Shown here one piece after another: positions 21,283 to 33,216 of a DNA stretch of 64,000 bases (positions are counted from its first letter, which is position 1; every line of letters starts with the position of its first letter). The DNA lies in NCBI RefSeq assembly GCF_001704415.2, contig NC_030820.1:40592036-40656035 (forward strand). Direction: 5' to 3'. Position numbers and translations under genes: made by a program. Origin of the DNA: Capra hircus. Taxonomy: Eukaryota > Chordata > Mammalia > Artiodactyla > Bovidae. The notes beneath the pieces are model-generated. The model searched no databases and was not told the origin of the DNA. It worked only from the letters and a program-made list of their open reading frames with translations.

Positions 21283-22329
21283 GATGTCTCAACTGAACCA
21301 AAACAATCAAAAATCATCTTGTGATTTCCAGCCATGAAACCAAGTGTATCTGTATAATTGAGTGCAGATGAGGAAATTAGTTCATTCAGTCATCCTTTAT
21401 TGAACTTGGAGGGTGACAGACACAGCGCTGGGGTGAGGGGATCTCAGTGGGCCTGCTGAGTTTCTATCCTGCTCAGTTTATGGACTGAGCCCCTGCTGGC
21501 ACTGTATTAACTGCCTCGTGTTAAAAAGAAACAGAACTCTGGATTTATAGAATGTTTGAAGTGGAAGAGAATTCAGAAGTAAGAGCTTTTAGCCTCCATA
21601 TTCCACTAAAAAGGAAAAGAGAGAGCGTGAAATGGCAAAGCTAGACTTGAACACAGGTCTCCGCTGGGCCCTGGACCCACGCTTTCCGCCAACAGCCCAC
21701 GTTTCCTTTTGGGAGACGGATGGCAGATGCATCTCAGAGGGTTCAGGTCTCGTGTGCTGACGCAGGCTTATAGAGTTCTTCTGTGGAGTCAGGTTTTATT
21801 ACACTAATTTTTAATTTGATTCAAAAGCCCCAGTATGAACTATGAGAGTCATAAACTATCTTGAGCGGGAAATATTAGGAGGAAAATTGCGGCAATCGTA
21901 AAATTCTTTCTTGTGCTGTAGAATCCCAAGGGGAAAGGAAGTGGGAGGAGAGGGGGCTTTTTCTGCCTCATCACCTCCATTTGGACGTTCTTTTAGGAGA
22001 GAAACAAGCTTTTGGAGCATCTTGATGGTGGCTTTCTACCATGAACATGCACCAAAAGCTCTCATGGATTCCTATAGCCACATAATTATTATTTGATGAG
22101 TCAGGGTAGAGTCTTGGTAATAATCTTTGGAAATTTTCCTTACAACAACATCACAAATCTTGCCAAGGGACCTATCACAAGATTGATCAGTGAATGATTT
22201 CCAAGAAATGTGAAAGAAGGCGTTGAATGTGAAATGAGGGGGCAGCCTGCAAAAGTCAGACCTTGGAAACTACGGGTCAGACAGCCTGGGTATTTGATGG
22301 ATAAATTGAAATAACAAGAGAAGGAGAGT
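21283..22329. other. Unique sequence with an antisense MIR-like patch
   Basis: A diverged MIR-like antisense segment lies at about 21540-21690 (AGAGCGTGAAATGGCAAAGCTAGACTTGAACACAGGTCT). The rest shows no recognised family or gene. Confidence 0.4.
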
Positions 22330-22342
22330 ATGGGGGAGAATG

Positions 22343-22549
22343 TGTATGTGTGTTAGTCAGTTGTGTCCAACTCTGCAACCCCATAGGCTGTAGCCCGTCA
22401 GGCTCCTCTGTCCGTGGGATTCTCCAACAAGAATACTGGAGTGGGTTTCCATTCCCTTCTCCAGGGTGTCTTCCTCACCCAGGGATCAAACTCTGGTTTC
22501 CTGCATTGTCAAACAGATTCTTTACTGTCTGAGCCACCAGGAAAGCCCC
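22343..22549 (-). mobile_element. Bov-tA SINE, antisense
   Basis: Full antisense copy from GTTAGTCAGTTGTGTCCAACTC to GAGCCACCAGGAAAGCCCC. The perfect 13-bp target-site duplication ATGGGGGAGAATG lies at 22330-22342 and 22550-22562. It sits at the upstream edge of an L1 3' end. Confidence 0.95.
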
Positions 22550-22676
22550 ATGGGGGAGAATGGATACACGTACTTGTATGGTTGAGTCCCTTCGCTGTTC
22601 ACCTGAAACTATCACAACATTGTTAATCAGCTATACTGAAATACAGAAGAAAAAGTTTAAAAAAAAAAAAAAAAAG
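22550..22676 (+). repeat. L1 LINE 3' end
   Basis: Short sense L1 3' terminus. GGATACACGTACTTGTATGGTTGAGTCC and ATCACAACATTGTTAATCAGCTATACTG are followed by an A17 tail at about 22659-22675. Confidence 0.85.
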
Positions 22677-22706
22677 GTGGGAAAGGAGCTTGTACATCCG
22701 AAGAGA

Positions 22707-22778
22707 CTTAAACAGTGATTCGGCAGCCACAGTCCATGGGGACGCAAAGAGGCGGACATGACTGAGCGACTAACACAC
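22707..22778 (+). mobile_element. Short Bov-type SINE/BovB tail
   Basis: About 70 bp matching only the 3' tail (CACAGTCCATGGGGACGCAAAG, ACATGACTGAGCGACTAACAC). It is a strongly 5'-truncated copy. SINE and BovB tails share this sequence, so the source family cannot be decided. Confidence 0.8.
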
Positions 22779-22974
22779 ACAGACAGTGTTTCATGTTTGA
22801 GACACTGTGAGGAAGAAATTAGTATTGACATAAAATGATGTGGATATTTGGAGGGAGATGTGAGCTGAGCCCAGGATGGGGCATGAAGAGTGGGGTCTTG
22901 CTCCTTCCCCCGAGTACCAGTTACAAGGCCCCTCGTCGTCGTTATCAGTGTTGTCATCTACTTTCATAAGGCTG

Positions 22975-23503
22975 ATTTCACCTTGGAAGGAAAGCTATGA
23001 CCAACCTAGACAGCATATTAGAAAGCAGAGACATTACTTTATCAACAAAGGTCCGTCTAGTCAAAGCTATGGTTTTTCCAGTAGTCATGTATGAATGTGA
23101 GAGTTGGACTATAAAGAAATTTGAGTGCCGAAGAATGATGCTTTTGAACTGTGGTGTTGGAGAAGACTCTTGAGAGTACCTTGGACTGCAAGGAGATCCA
23201 ACCAGTCCATCCTAAAGGAAATCAGTCCTGAATATTCATTGGAAGGACTGATGCTGAAACTGAAACTCCAATACTTTGGCCATCTGATGAGAAGAACTGA
23301 CTCAGGTCTGGAAAAGACTCTGATGCTAGGAAAGATTGAGGGCAGGAGGAGAAGGGGATGAGATGGTTGGATGGCATCACTGACACGATGGACATGAGTT
23401 TGAGCAAGCTCCAGGAGTTGGTGATGAACAGGGAAGCCTGGTGTCCTGCAGTCCATGGGGTTGCAAAGAGTCAGACACGACTGAGCAACTGAACTGAACT
23501 GGA
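22975..23503 (+). mobile_element. BovB LINE 3' end
   Basis: Sense BovB copy from CACCTTGGAAGGAAAGCTATGACC to a GAACTGAACTGGACTG tail. The C-terminal reverse transcriptase frame is partly readable at 23125-23361 ([34 protein letters not shown]), with a small insertion near the TDSGLEKT segment. It is non-functional. Confidence 0.94.
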
Positions 23504-25060
23504 CTGTATGCAGGAGATCTCAAGGTTGAATAACCTTGCTTCCGTGTTTTCTACCAATGTCCATACTTTCCTGCTTTGCTGCAGCCTTCACCAGCTCTCC
23601 ATGACCTTCCACACTGAGGCCAACTCCCACCCTGGTGTCTGTGGAGCGGCCTCATATCTGCCACATCTGTGTTCTTGTTCAACCCCATCATCCAGCCCCA
23701 TTTCTGAACCTTCTCCAGCCAGACCTCTTCTTTGAAATCCTGCTGGCTGCTCTGAGTTCCTTGCCTTCTTTCTCTGCCAGCTTTGTGGACAACGACACTC
23801 AAATGTTTTGAGATCCCATGAGAGCAGGGATTATGACTCCTTTCTTTGCTGACATTCTCTGGCAACAGAAGGTTCCTTGGTATGAAGAGAAAAACTTCCT
23901 TGGTAATCAGTATAAGTCAGAGTCTGTCCTGCATTTTCCACCGTTGCACACTTAGCATCTCTTATCCCACCCTTAAGTCCACTGAGAGGAGGGCCACAGC
24001 CTCCCAGTCCAGGACACGGAGCTGGGGACACCAGGTCCAGGCAGGCCAATTCTCTGGGGAAACAAGGAAAGCTGGGTTTTTCTCCCAGAATCTTTCCTCC
24101 ACTTAGCCTTAAGGATCCCAGAGAGACCCACATGGAGATGTCCTCTTTCCCTTCCCTGCTCAATAAATAACATTCTGAGTCCTAAAGAGAGGTGGTGTGG
24201 AGAGCTACATCTTCCCAGTGGAAGCCCACCCAGGCTGGATAAGCAGGATGGAGTGGAATGAAAACAAAGCAGGTAAGGATGATAACGAAGATGCGTACTC
24301 TGGCTGGCGAGAAGAATGTGGCAATGACGTGGCTGAGCAGAGCATGGGGCCCGTGCACACATGTGGCTGAGGCAGGCTTTAATGCAGCAGAGTCTTGTCC
24401 TTGTGGGGAGAGGACTTGACCAGGACGACAAGGAGTGGATGGTGACGGAGCTCCCCCTCAGGACTAGAACCACCCCAGGTTCCCATCATTCCATTCTAAG
24501 CTGATAAACACCCTTTCATTCATCATTGTCCTTGGATAGCAAGGGATGCTCAGAAAGGTTGCATTCACTTTGTCCCCACATTTCCCAGAAAAAATGAAGA
24601 CTGAAACTGATGTTTGTTTTTGGCTTCCAAAGTCTGCAATCCTACTGTGCCTCTCAAACTGTTCAGGTATATCTACTTCTTTCCTACTGTGTGGATCTCT
24701 TGGAAATTGTGGTAGGTCAACCCTAGAATAGCTAAGCATACATCCACATCACATCAGATACCATTCACCTAACCTAGATGCTATTTAGCAAGTGTTCAAT
24801 GAGTTTTAAAAATATACAGGAGACAAACAGAACAACGTGAAGTGAAAAAAATTGATTCATTTGATTGTCTTGTGACCCAGGGAAAAAAGATCACCTCTAA
24901 AACTGAAGGATGAAATAGCACCATGCCCAGCCTGTGGACTGCAGTTCTCAGAAAGAGGGAGCAGAGAATCCCAGCCCCCCTGCTCCTCCCCAGGGCACCC
25001 ATCAGGTCTCCTGGGGTTACAAATGCCCGCCAGAGAAGCAAGACAGTGATTTGGTTTTCA
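23504..25060. other. Mostly unique sequence
   Basis: The part at 23530-23870 may be an old L2 3' region (CATGAGAGCAGGGATTATGACTCC). A 166-codon minus-strand frame (23973-24473) and a 110-codon frame in another phase overlap here without any domain. I do not call them. Confidence 0.35.
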
Positions 25061-25464
25061 GCTCAGTTTAGTCACTTATTCATGTCTGACTCTTTGTGAC
25101 CCCATGGACTTCAGCACCCCAGACTCCCCTCTCCATCACCAAATCCCGGAGCTTGCTCAAACTCATGTCCATTGAGTCAGTGATGCCATCCAACCATCTC
25201 ATCCTCTGTCACCCCCTTCTCCTCCTGCCTTCAATCTTTCCCAGCATCAGGGTCTTTTCCAATGAGTCAGTTCTTCTCATCAGATGGCCAAAGTATTGGA
25301 GTTTCAGCTTCAGCATCAGTCCTTCCAATGAATATTCAGGACTAATTTCCTTTAGGATGGACTGATTGGGTTTCCTTGCAGTCCAAGGGACTCTCAAGAG
25401 TCTTCTCCAATACCACAGTTCAAAAGCATCAATTCTTCAGCGCTCAGTTTTCTTTATGGTCCAT
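25061..25464 (-). mobile_element. BovB LINE 3' end, antisense
   Basis: Reverse-orientation BovB from GCTCAGTTTAGTCACTTATTC to CAGCGCTCAGTTTTC. The minus-strand frame 25209-25397 still reads the conserved reverse transcriptase C-terminal segment ([20 protein letters not shown]). The plus-strand 89-codon frame is its antisense shadow. Confidence 0.94.
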
Positions 25465-25705
25465 CTTTAGATTTTGTCATTTCCTTTTTATACAAGTCAC
25501 CTAAACATCTTGTGAGAAATTCGGAAAATACAAGAAAAACTTGTAAACCAAGAAAAACTTCCAATGGAGTCATCATAAAAATTTTCCACTAATACCTCAG
25601 CACAGAGACTTTTGGGTCGGAAATCCTTCGGACGATTTTCCTTGTGTTGGTATTCTGTGGATCTCTGTTTTTGCATACCTGCTTTTCAGTCCAATTAACA
25701 CACAG

Positions 25706-25830
25706 CTGCTTTAGTGTTTCTCAAAGATGGGCCCCCACCAGGTGTGCAGTGAATTACCTGAGGTGCATGTGCAAATGCGGATCCCTAGGCCTTTTGTTCT
25801 ACTGAATCCAAACCTTGCAGGTTATGGAAG
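25706..25830 (+). repeat. MER5-type hAT DNA transposon fragment
   Basis: TTTAGTGTTTCTCAAAGATGGGC, GAATTACCTGAGG, GCAAATGCGGATCCCTAGGCC and TACTGAATCC follow the order of a MER5 element. Confidence 0.65.
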
Positions 25831-27049
25831 GAAGAATCTGTTCTTAACAAAACTTCTGGCACAGTTGTTGTCTGCACTTCACGTTGACAGCCATCGCCTT
25901 TGTCACGCTCATACATACTACTCTAGAGTCTGGGTTACTTAGTGCCCTGCTGATGGACACTTGGGCAAGCTCATTTTTCTTCATGATGCCACATGTATCA
26001 AAGCATGTGTGACATTAAATAGTGTTTTCTTTGGACAAATTCCTGGAAGTGGGATTGCTGGATGATGGGGTCATTGCTATATGTAGAAGCAGCTGGAGGT
26101 GCTGAGATGAGAGTGCCAAGTGGCAGCTGTGGAGCCAGCTCAACCAGTGCCCTACCTTGACCTGGACCCTGCCCTGCCCACCTGGGTGGTCCTGCAGCTT
26201 CCCCGCCTGCCCTGCCCAGAGATGCTCCTACCTGGCCACTCCCACAGTTCTCCAGGTGGCTGTCTGTGAATGAATCTCCATGAGGAGGGCTTGGGAAGGG
26301 GCCATTGGGGAGGAGAGCTGCCCCCTCTCACAGGAGTGCTGGGAGTGACAGCTCACACTCCACGTGGGACTCAAGCAGGTTGATGTTACAGACCCCTCTT
26401 CCTCTCTTCCACTCAGCAACACTGAGAACTCCCACCTGGGTGACCAGTTGCGCCAGGTGCTGGGACCACAGTCTGGGATGGGACTCAGTCCCAGCCTTGG
26501 GTTCCTTGCATTCCAGCTAGAGAGACAAAATTGGAGATGAAGGAGATAGGGAAGAAGCCAGGACCTCCTGGAGGCCACAGGAAAGTCACCAGGAAGATGA
26601 CATTTTCTTTGTTATTTCCAGGGGAAACTTCTTTAACTAGGAAAGGAACACACAGTTATCAAAGTCACAGAGAAGCACAGAACAATCTTAGAAACCCATC
26701 ACTGCCTCACTCCTCTGACATAGCTACTATTAGGTTCTGGACTCTGAAATTGCATATTAAAAAGTTATGTATGTATGAATATACAGAGGGAGGTCATACT
26801 TTCCAGGATTTTTTCATTAAACTGGTTCTTCCACTCAGCAATATGACTTGGGCACCTTCTCATGTCTGTACACCAATGACCTCTTTTTAGAATTGTTTTC
26901 CTGGCCGTAAGATTGTCTGTGTTACAGGTGGTGCCTATGACCCACACCCTTGTTTCCAGTCAGTATTGTATTATGGGTTTTATGGCCAGGCTCTGCTCCT
27001 GACCTGTTGGATACCCCACCTCCTGGGGCCTAGGTCCCCTGTTTATAGC
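25831..27049. other. Mostly unique sequence
   Basis: The part at 25960-26090 has old LINE-type features (TCCTGGAAGTGGGATTGCTGGATGATGGGG). The rest is unassigned. Overlapping frames at 26228-26578 and 26531-26890 lack domains. Confidence 0.35.
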
Positions 27050-27123
27050 CCATGCCCACCAGGCTCCTCCACCCATGGGATTTTCCAGGCAAGAGTACTC
27101 GAGTGGGGTGCCATTGCCTTCTC
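27050..27123 (-). mobile_element. BOV-A fragment, antisense
   Basis: A 74-bp piece of the BOV-A monomer in reverse orientation (CCACCAGGCTCCTCCACCCATGGG, GAGTACTCGAGTGGGGTGCC). The downstream monomer and tail are missing. Confidence 0.88.
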
Positions 27124-28679
27124 TGTATCAGCATCTATTTGTATCTTAATGAAAACCTTGCATCTTAATAGACTGTTGAATTGTTGTACATATTATTTTA
27201 GAAGCAAACATGGAATGTAAATAGTAAGAAAGCTCAAGTTACTGATACTAGTGCTGTTGGTGAAGACATGAAAGCCAGAGAAACGCTTTCCTGAAGAATG
27301 TTCTATCTAGACTTGGAAGTCGGTCAAGTGGGCACCACCTCTCAGGGAATTGGCTACTGCTGACCTCTAATGGAAACTCCAGGTATTACACCAAAAAGAA
27401 CTTGGAAACCCAGAAACTAGTTGTGTTATTTGTGGTTGATCCAACGGAAGTTGTGAAACCCTGGGGTCTCGGAAAAGGTGCCAATTTTCTCATGATTAGA
27501 GGAAACTTAACAGAGTGGATGGCATAGATCCAGCGAGTCACGCCTCCAATTGCAGTGCCGACTTCTGGCTGGAGCCAATGCTGACCGTTTTCTTGGATCT
27601 GTAATGTTTGTAGCACCATGATACATAGCGCTGAAAGCCCACCTGAGCTCACTCTCTAGTTATGTATCAGGCATCACACTCCCCCTGTGTCTCTAATGCT
27701 CCCCCTGTCTTCTAGGTGTTCCTGGCTTCAGTCCATAACTGCCTGTGACCTCTCATTATTGCTGGACTCATTTTCATCCTGGTGGGGAGGCCCCACCCTA
27801 GGAGAGCTTTAGCTCCTAGTCAACTGATACCTGGAGCCGGGCATCCTGGCTGCCCTTTTCCAGGCTCAAAAGCCCAAGAAACTCTCATCCTGACTGGGTG
27901 GAGGCCATCCATTAGCAAAGAAGCCAGCAACAAGGAGCTCACAATGCTGAATGACTGTAAAGTCATTACCTTACTGGCCTCAGCCTAGCTGTAAAGTCCT
28001 TTGCTGACTACTTTTGTAGGAAAAGAGTGAGTCCAGAAAGCAACCAAATATTTGTCTTTGGATTGTGCTTATCTTATACCAAGGATGATGTTGACCATTT
28101 GTGGGGTCGGGACTCAGATGCTTGTCTGGAGATGCAGGGCCAGTGGAGGTGGGCAAAGCTTGAAACTGTGGGGGTCCTCAGTGGAAGGGGGAGGGGGGGC
28201 GAGGAACCAAAGGAAGGTGGAGAAACAAGACGATGCTGTCCTGAAATGCAGCCAAGAGAAACTGTGTAGGTGGGAAAAGCAGGCCAACAATGGTGCATTT
28301 TCATAAAATGTGATGACATTTTAGTGATGTGTGAATTCACTTATGTTTTCTGCTCCAAAACTTCAGAGTGAGACCACCTGAGTTAGTATTCTGAGTTCCT
28401 GCATGATTTTATTTATTTATTTTTTTTATCATCAGCAGGGGGAAAACTGGATGGGTTTCGCTTTTTCAGCCCTATGTGTTTCATTTGGCCTCCAGAGCAT
28501 GACATATAATAAGCTCCACTTTCTGTGGCTGAGATGCTGAGGCTGACACGATCTCTTTCTCCAACTTCAATGAGTTCCCTTAACCCCACAGCGTCTTTTC
28601 CTGCCCTTGGAAAAGGAGGGCCTGGCTGTGATGTAACAAAAAATTAAGGCCAATGTTTGAAAATACATAAGATAAATCC
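27124..28679. other. Mostly unique sequence, possible pseudogene trace
   Basis: Around 27345-27560 the plus-strand translation shows a stretch (QKLVVLFVVDPTEVV) that resembles the L7Ae-type ribosomal protein RPL7A. The match is weak and broken by stops; it is treated under findings. A G-rich patch lies at 28175-28200. No gene is called. Confidence 0.35.
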
Positions 28680-29073
28680 TTCATGGTCTAGGACTGCCAT
28701 ACTTTTAAATGACCTATATGTGTGCTGGCATATATGTTCACTGTAGAAAATTTAGGGAATACATAAAAAATAGGGAGGAATAATTGAGTCACTGGGTTCT
28801 ACTACACAGCAAGAACAACATCCAGTATTTTATTGTGTGTTCTTAGAACTCTTAAAAAATTTATTTATATTTATTTCCCCATCTCTGGTTCTTTATCCAT
28901 ATCTGTATCTACAGAGTTGGGAGTCAAATCATTCATAGTGTTTTGCAAAATTGGTTTATTTTGGTTAAAAATGATAGAAATGGTTACTATGTATTCTTAT
29001 GAAATGTGACTTGAAGGGATATATAATATTCCCTCATGAGTCTACCACAATTGTCCTAGTGTTTAAGCTATTT
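28680..29073. repeat. Old LINE-type 3' UTR sequence, part 1 (tentative)
   Basis: TGTTCACTGTAGAAAATTTAGGGAATACATAAAAAATAGG and ATATAATATTCCCTC resemble ancient mammalian LINE 3' UTR sequence. The family is not resolved. It is interrupted by the SINE at 29074 and resumes to about 29400. Confidence 0.45.
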
Positions 29074-29279
29074 GGGGGGCTTCCCTGGTGGCTCAGATGG
29101 TAAATAATCTGCCTGCAGGGCAGGAGACCTGGGTTCAATCCCTGTGTTGGGAAGATCCCCTGGAGAAGGGAATGGCAACCTACTCCAATATTCTTGCCTG
29201 GAGAATCCCGTGGACAGAGGAGCCTGGCGAGCTACAGTCCATGGTGTTGCAAAGAGTCGGACATGACTCAGCGGCTAAC
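29074..29279 (+). mobile_element. Bov-tA SINE
   Basis: Near-consensus sense copy with GGCTTCCCTGGTGGCTCAGA at the head and B box GGTTCAATCCCTG. The 3' end is GACTCAGCGGCTAAC. The target-site duplication is GTTTAAGCTATTT (29061-29073) and GTTTAAGGTATTT (29280-29292). Confidence 0.96.
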
Positions 29280-29292
29280 GTTTAAGGTATTT

Positions 29293-29854
29293 TTATTGCT
29301 TTATTACTGAAAATGAGGCTGTAACGGACATCTAGTAAGATTTCCTTTGTTTACTTGTACATTTTACAATTTATTAATAATTCTGATAACTGAATAAGCA
29401 AAGGCTAAAAGGACATCCCTGGTCTTCAGTCAACAGATGAAGATGTTTGAATTCAAAGGTGATGAATGACTTTCCTAAGGTACTTTGAATAAGACTACAA
29501 GTGGTTTACAGAGAAAACATTTCAAAACTGATCAATAAGATAGGACTTAGGAAAGTGGGCAAGGCCTCTGTGTCTGTCTGCCCCCAGACAATGTCTTGCA
29601 TCCCTGCTGGTCCTGAACTGAGAGGGCCACAGTCGCTTGAGGTTGTGAGGAAAGCCTGGGTGAAAGGGAGGAGCCCGATAAGGTCGGGGGCCTTTCCACA
29701 ATTCAGACATCCTCCCAGAATGAAAGGAGGGTGCTGTTAGTCTTTATTTGCCAGGTAAGGATTATGAAGACCCGTGGCAAAGAAAGGGTTCCAGGAGCAG
29801 AGCAGAGATGGGATCTAGTGTGTAGGATGTTGGTGGAGCCTCTTTGGAGTCAGC
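29293..29854. other. End of old LINE-type sequence, then unique sequence
   Basis: The first 100 bp continue the interrupted LINE-like stretch (GAAAATGAGGCTGTAACGGACATC). The remainder has no recognised element. Confidence 0.35.
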
Positions 29855-30103
29855 ACCTCTGAGGGGAGGGGGAGGAGTGAAGGAGTGGGAGCAGGAGTTG
29901 AGGGGGGTCGGGGTGAATGAAGGGGATGAGATGGAAGAGGGGAAGGAGGGGGGGGGGCAGGGGCAGAGGTGGGGATCAGGAGTGGAGGAGGGAACAGCGG
30001 TGGAGGAGGGGAGCAGGGTGAAGAAGGGGGATGGGGTGGAAGAGGGGGAGGATGGGAGGCAGGGGCAGAGGTGGGGAGCAGGGCTGGAGGAGGGGTTTTC
30101 TGT
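29855..30103 (+). repeat. G/A-rich low-complexity tract with 102-bp repeat
   Basis: About 250 bp are almost entirely purine on the plus strand and mostly G. It includes a run of ten G at 29948-29957. A GCAGGGGCAGAGGTGGGG-containing unit begins at 29957 and again at 30059, a period of 102 bp. Open frames through it on both strands (E/G-rich, or P/S-rich in reverse) are composition artefacts. Confidence 0.9.
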
Positions 30104-30677
30104 TCTTTTTCTGGCAACAATCTTGTACAGAATTTCCATAGCCATGGGAGAGAGGATAAAGTTAATGGTGTTTTTTTGGAAACAGCTCTGAGAACGAGGT
30201 ACCAAGTTTATGGATGCCATCTCATCTTCTCTGTGGGATTTTAAGCTAAAAATAAATACCTGTATGCATTCTCACTTGGGTCAGAGGATTCATTTTTCCT
30301 TTGAAAGAACTAGAAAATATTCATCAGTATTTAATCAAAATATGATGTAGTTGACTTAATTCAATCACTACAAACTGAGCAAAGTGACATAATTGCTTGA
30401 TAGATGGCCTTAATACATGGCATAAAATATATATTATGTTCAGAAAATAACTATCAACTTTACTGTATGTTGAGGTTTGTTTGCTTTTCAAATACTGCAA
30501 GTAAGATGTGGAGTTTAATTTTCTATTTATTATGTACCAGTTTCACTGATATCCATGTAACTTTTAACCATATGATTTCATATTTTATGCTTTCCATTTC
30601 TTGTTATCCCAAATTTGTACTTCCTATTTCTCTTTATCCAAAATTACAATTTTCTACTGACTTCTAGCGTTCACTCT
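30104..30677. other. Unique AT-rich sequence
   Basis: No recognisable element or gene. The frame at 30404-30667 is hydrophobic by AT composition only. Confidence 0.4.
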
Positions 30678-30892
30678 CAGTTCAGTAGCTCATTTGTGTT
30701 AACTCTGTGTGACCCATGGATGGTAGCCCATCAGGCTCCTCTCCTGTTTCATGGGATTTCCCAGGCAAGAATACTGGAGTAGGTTGCCAATTCCTGCTCC
30801 AGAGTATCTTCCCAACCTAGGGATCGAACCTATGTCTCCTGTATTTCCTGCACTGGCCGGTGGATTCTTTACCACTGCACCACCTAGAAAGA
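30678..30892 (-). mobile_element. Bov-tA SINE, antisense
   Basis: Antisense copy from AGTTCAGTAGCTCATTTGTG to ACTGCACCACCTAGAAAG, with reverse B box GGGATCGAACC. It is moderately diverged. Confidence 0.92.
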
Positions 30893-32988
30893 ACTTTTAT
30901 ATGTACAATCTCTTTAAATTTGTGAATGAACAAAAAATTTTCTGTCTTGGAAAAATCAAATTGTGCTTTCTCTTGTCATTTTCAGCAGTGACCCCAGTGC
31001 ATTGCTTTGGAACAGAAAGAATAAACTTTGGTATGAAATATAATTAACTCCAGCACACATAGTGGTAAGGGGCACAACGTAAACTTTTCCATCTCTGTGC
31101 TGAATACGGGGTTTCACTCTGGAACGACAAAATGCAAGAATCACAGGAGGGTTTTGTTTTTTGTTTGTTCTGGGACTTTCACAGCCACAGTGTGCATGAT
31201 ACATTTCTACTCCAAGTGGGGATGGTTAAATACTAAACTCCAAATCCCAGTCCTCAGCCACTGTGGTTATAAGGAGAGCAGCCTGTTTATCAAATGAGAC
31301 TCTCCCCTTTCTAGCCACTCTGATTGGACCAGGCAGAAGCACATGACCCAAGCTGGGCCAATGAGCCTCTTCCCTATGAAAGTCACAAACATCTGGAGAA
31401 GAACACATCCTTGAACTGGCTCAGTCTTGACTGCTGGCCTGTGTAGTCCAGAAGTTGCTAGGAATGGCTTTGTTCATTGGGAAGTGGAAAATCAAAGGCT
31501 GAACTGCACAGAAATAAGAGTGAGCAGCCCCAGAGAGGGAAGCGTGACTGAGAGACACACAGAAAATGTCCTGGGGTCTTGTGAAAGCTCTGAACTATGG
31601 TTTATTACAGTCCAGAGACTCAGGGCATCTGTGCTCACAGATTCCTGCCTCTTGATAACCCATCCCTCTCCCTTTTAATCCCCAAAGCCTCCACCCCCAC
31701 CCCCTGCCACTAAATCTGCTGTTTTGTAACCCAAAGAGCTTTGACTACAAATCATAATATTAAATATTTGTATTTTTGAAATCCAAAAAGGTAAAAAGAA
31801 GGTGTAAGGTTTAACGGTTACTCACAGCTGGCCTGGGATTTGAGGAGTAGAAGCCGTGAAAGTAATAGTATCAGGCGAGGTTTCCCTGGAAGCATTTCAG
31901 CTCCGGTCCAGCCACCCTGACATCCATTCTGTGTTACTGTTCTGGGGCAGCGTGTGTCACTGAAAAGATGAGGCTGTCACACAAATGCTTTTGGAATAAA
32001 CTATCTGAAATTGTCTTCGATTTCAACAATTCCTTTTCTCCATCTCATGGGAAGGGTAATTGTGCAACTCTTATCTCAGCCCACACAGCAATTCCAAGAT
32101 AGGAGCATCTTTTCCCTTATTTTGCAGAGAAAGGAAAATAATGGAGAATTAATTTGCCTTGGATCACTCAGCTAGTCTAGGGCAAACGAAAGACTTGCAC
32201 TCAGTTCTTCTCGTTTTTAAGCAGGGTGCTTTCGTCTGTGACACACAGTGCTGTTTCTGTCTCTTTCCTTGACAAGAATATCAGTCTCACTCCATTTAAA
32301 GATTATCAAAGTGTTTAATGAGTAATTTTATTATTTTGGTAGAGGATGTGTTGAGGAAAACTTATAATTGGTTTTCATTCATATTTTTTTGTTGCATAAA
32401 AATTGCCAGAAGACAGAGAAGCAAGGTATTTTGGCTTAATATGTTTTTTTCCTTCCAAAGAATCCCTAAATTATACCCCGCCAAAGAAGTTTGCCTGTAG
32501 ATATGGTTTTTCAGTACATTTGGAATTATGCACATCCAGATACAAGAAAAAGAAGTTTATAACAACCAAAATAATGAGGTAACACTTCTTAACAGTAGTT
32601 ATCTCTTAATATTTTCACTGAGCTAAAGGTTAATGTGGATTATTTCATTCACTACTTTAGGCAATTGTATAAGGCAATCAAGGTAGCTTTCCTGACGTTA
32701 CTGTAGAGCGTTTAAAAATGTGGGCTATTGCCACTTTTCAAGTTGGATATTGTGCCTTTGCAGACAAAGGAAACAGGAGAAGCACCATCAGGGAATCCGT
32801 CTTGAGCCTTCCCAGTGTTGGTCACGGACTACAGCACAGCATGAGGACGACATACTGCCCTTGGCCTGAAGCTGTGTGTTACCCTGCTCTCTCAAAGTGG
32901 AGAGGCAGGACCCAGGGCTGCTTCATTAGGTCCAGTGAGAGGAGAGGGCTGGGTTACCAAATCACAGACTTATTAAAGAGTGAACAGA
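30893..32988. other. Mostly unique sequence with an antisense MIR
   Basis: A MIR in reverse orientation is readable at about 32045-32235 (TTATTTTGCAGAGAAAGGAAAATAATGG, GATCACTCAGCTAGTC). The part at 31200-31420 looks like an old mammalian repeat (CACTCTGATTGGACCAGGCAGAAGCACATGACCC), but I cannot name it. No gene is recognised. Confidence 0.4.
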
Positions 32989-33216
32989 AGGACTTCCCTG
33001 GTCATCCAGGGATTAAGACTTTGCTTCCAAAGTGGGGTACCTGGGGTCAATCTCTAGTAGGAGAGCAGAGATCCCACATACTGCCAGGCAGCTAAACCCG
33101 AGCACTGCAGATACTGAGCCCACACATGCTCATGCTGCAAAGCAGTGAGGCTCCTGCATGACGCAACCAAGACCTGACACAGCCGAGTATATAAATCTGT
33201 TTTTTAAAACAGGCAC
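32989..33216 (+). mobile_element. CHR-2-type SINE
   Basis: Sense tRNA-derived SINE with the head GGACTTCCCTGGTCATCCAGGGATTAAGAC. B-box-like GGGGTCAATCTCTAG follows, then AGATCCCACATACTGCC and a CCAAGACCTGACACAGCC 3' end. This cetartiodactyl family is distinct from Bov-tA. Confidence 0.8.

Noticed and set aside
23973..24473. 166-codon minus-strand frame
   Set aside because: No motif or family resemblance; overlaps another minus-strand frame in a different phase and is partly in possible L2 sequence.
29762..30244. Proline/serine-rich and glycine/glutamate-rich frames near 30 kb
   Set aside because: These follow from the G/A-rich low-complexity tract read in different phases and strands.
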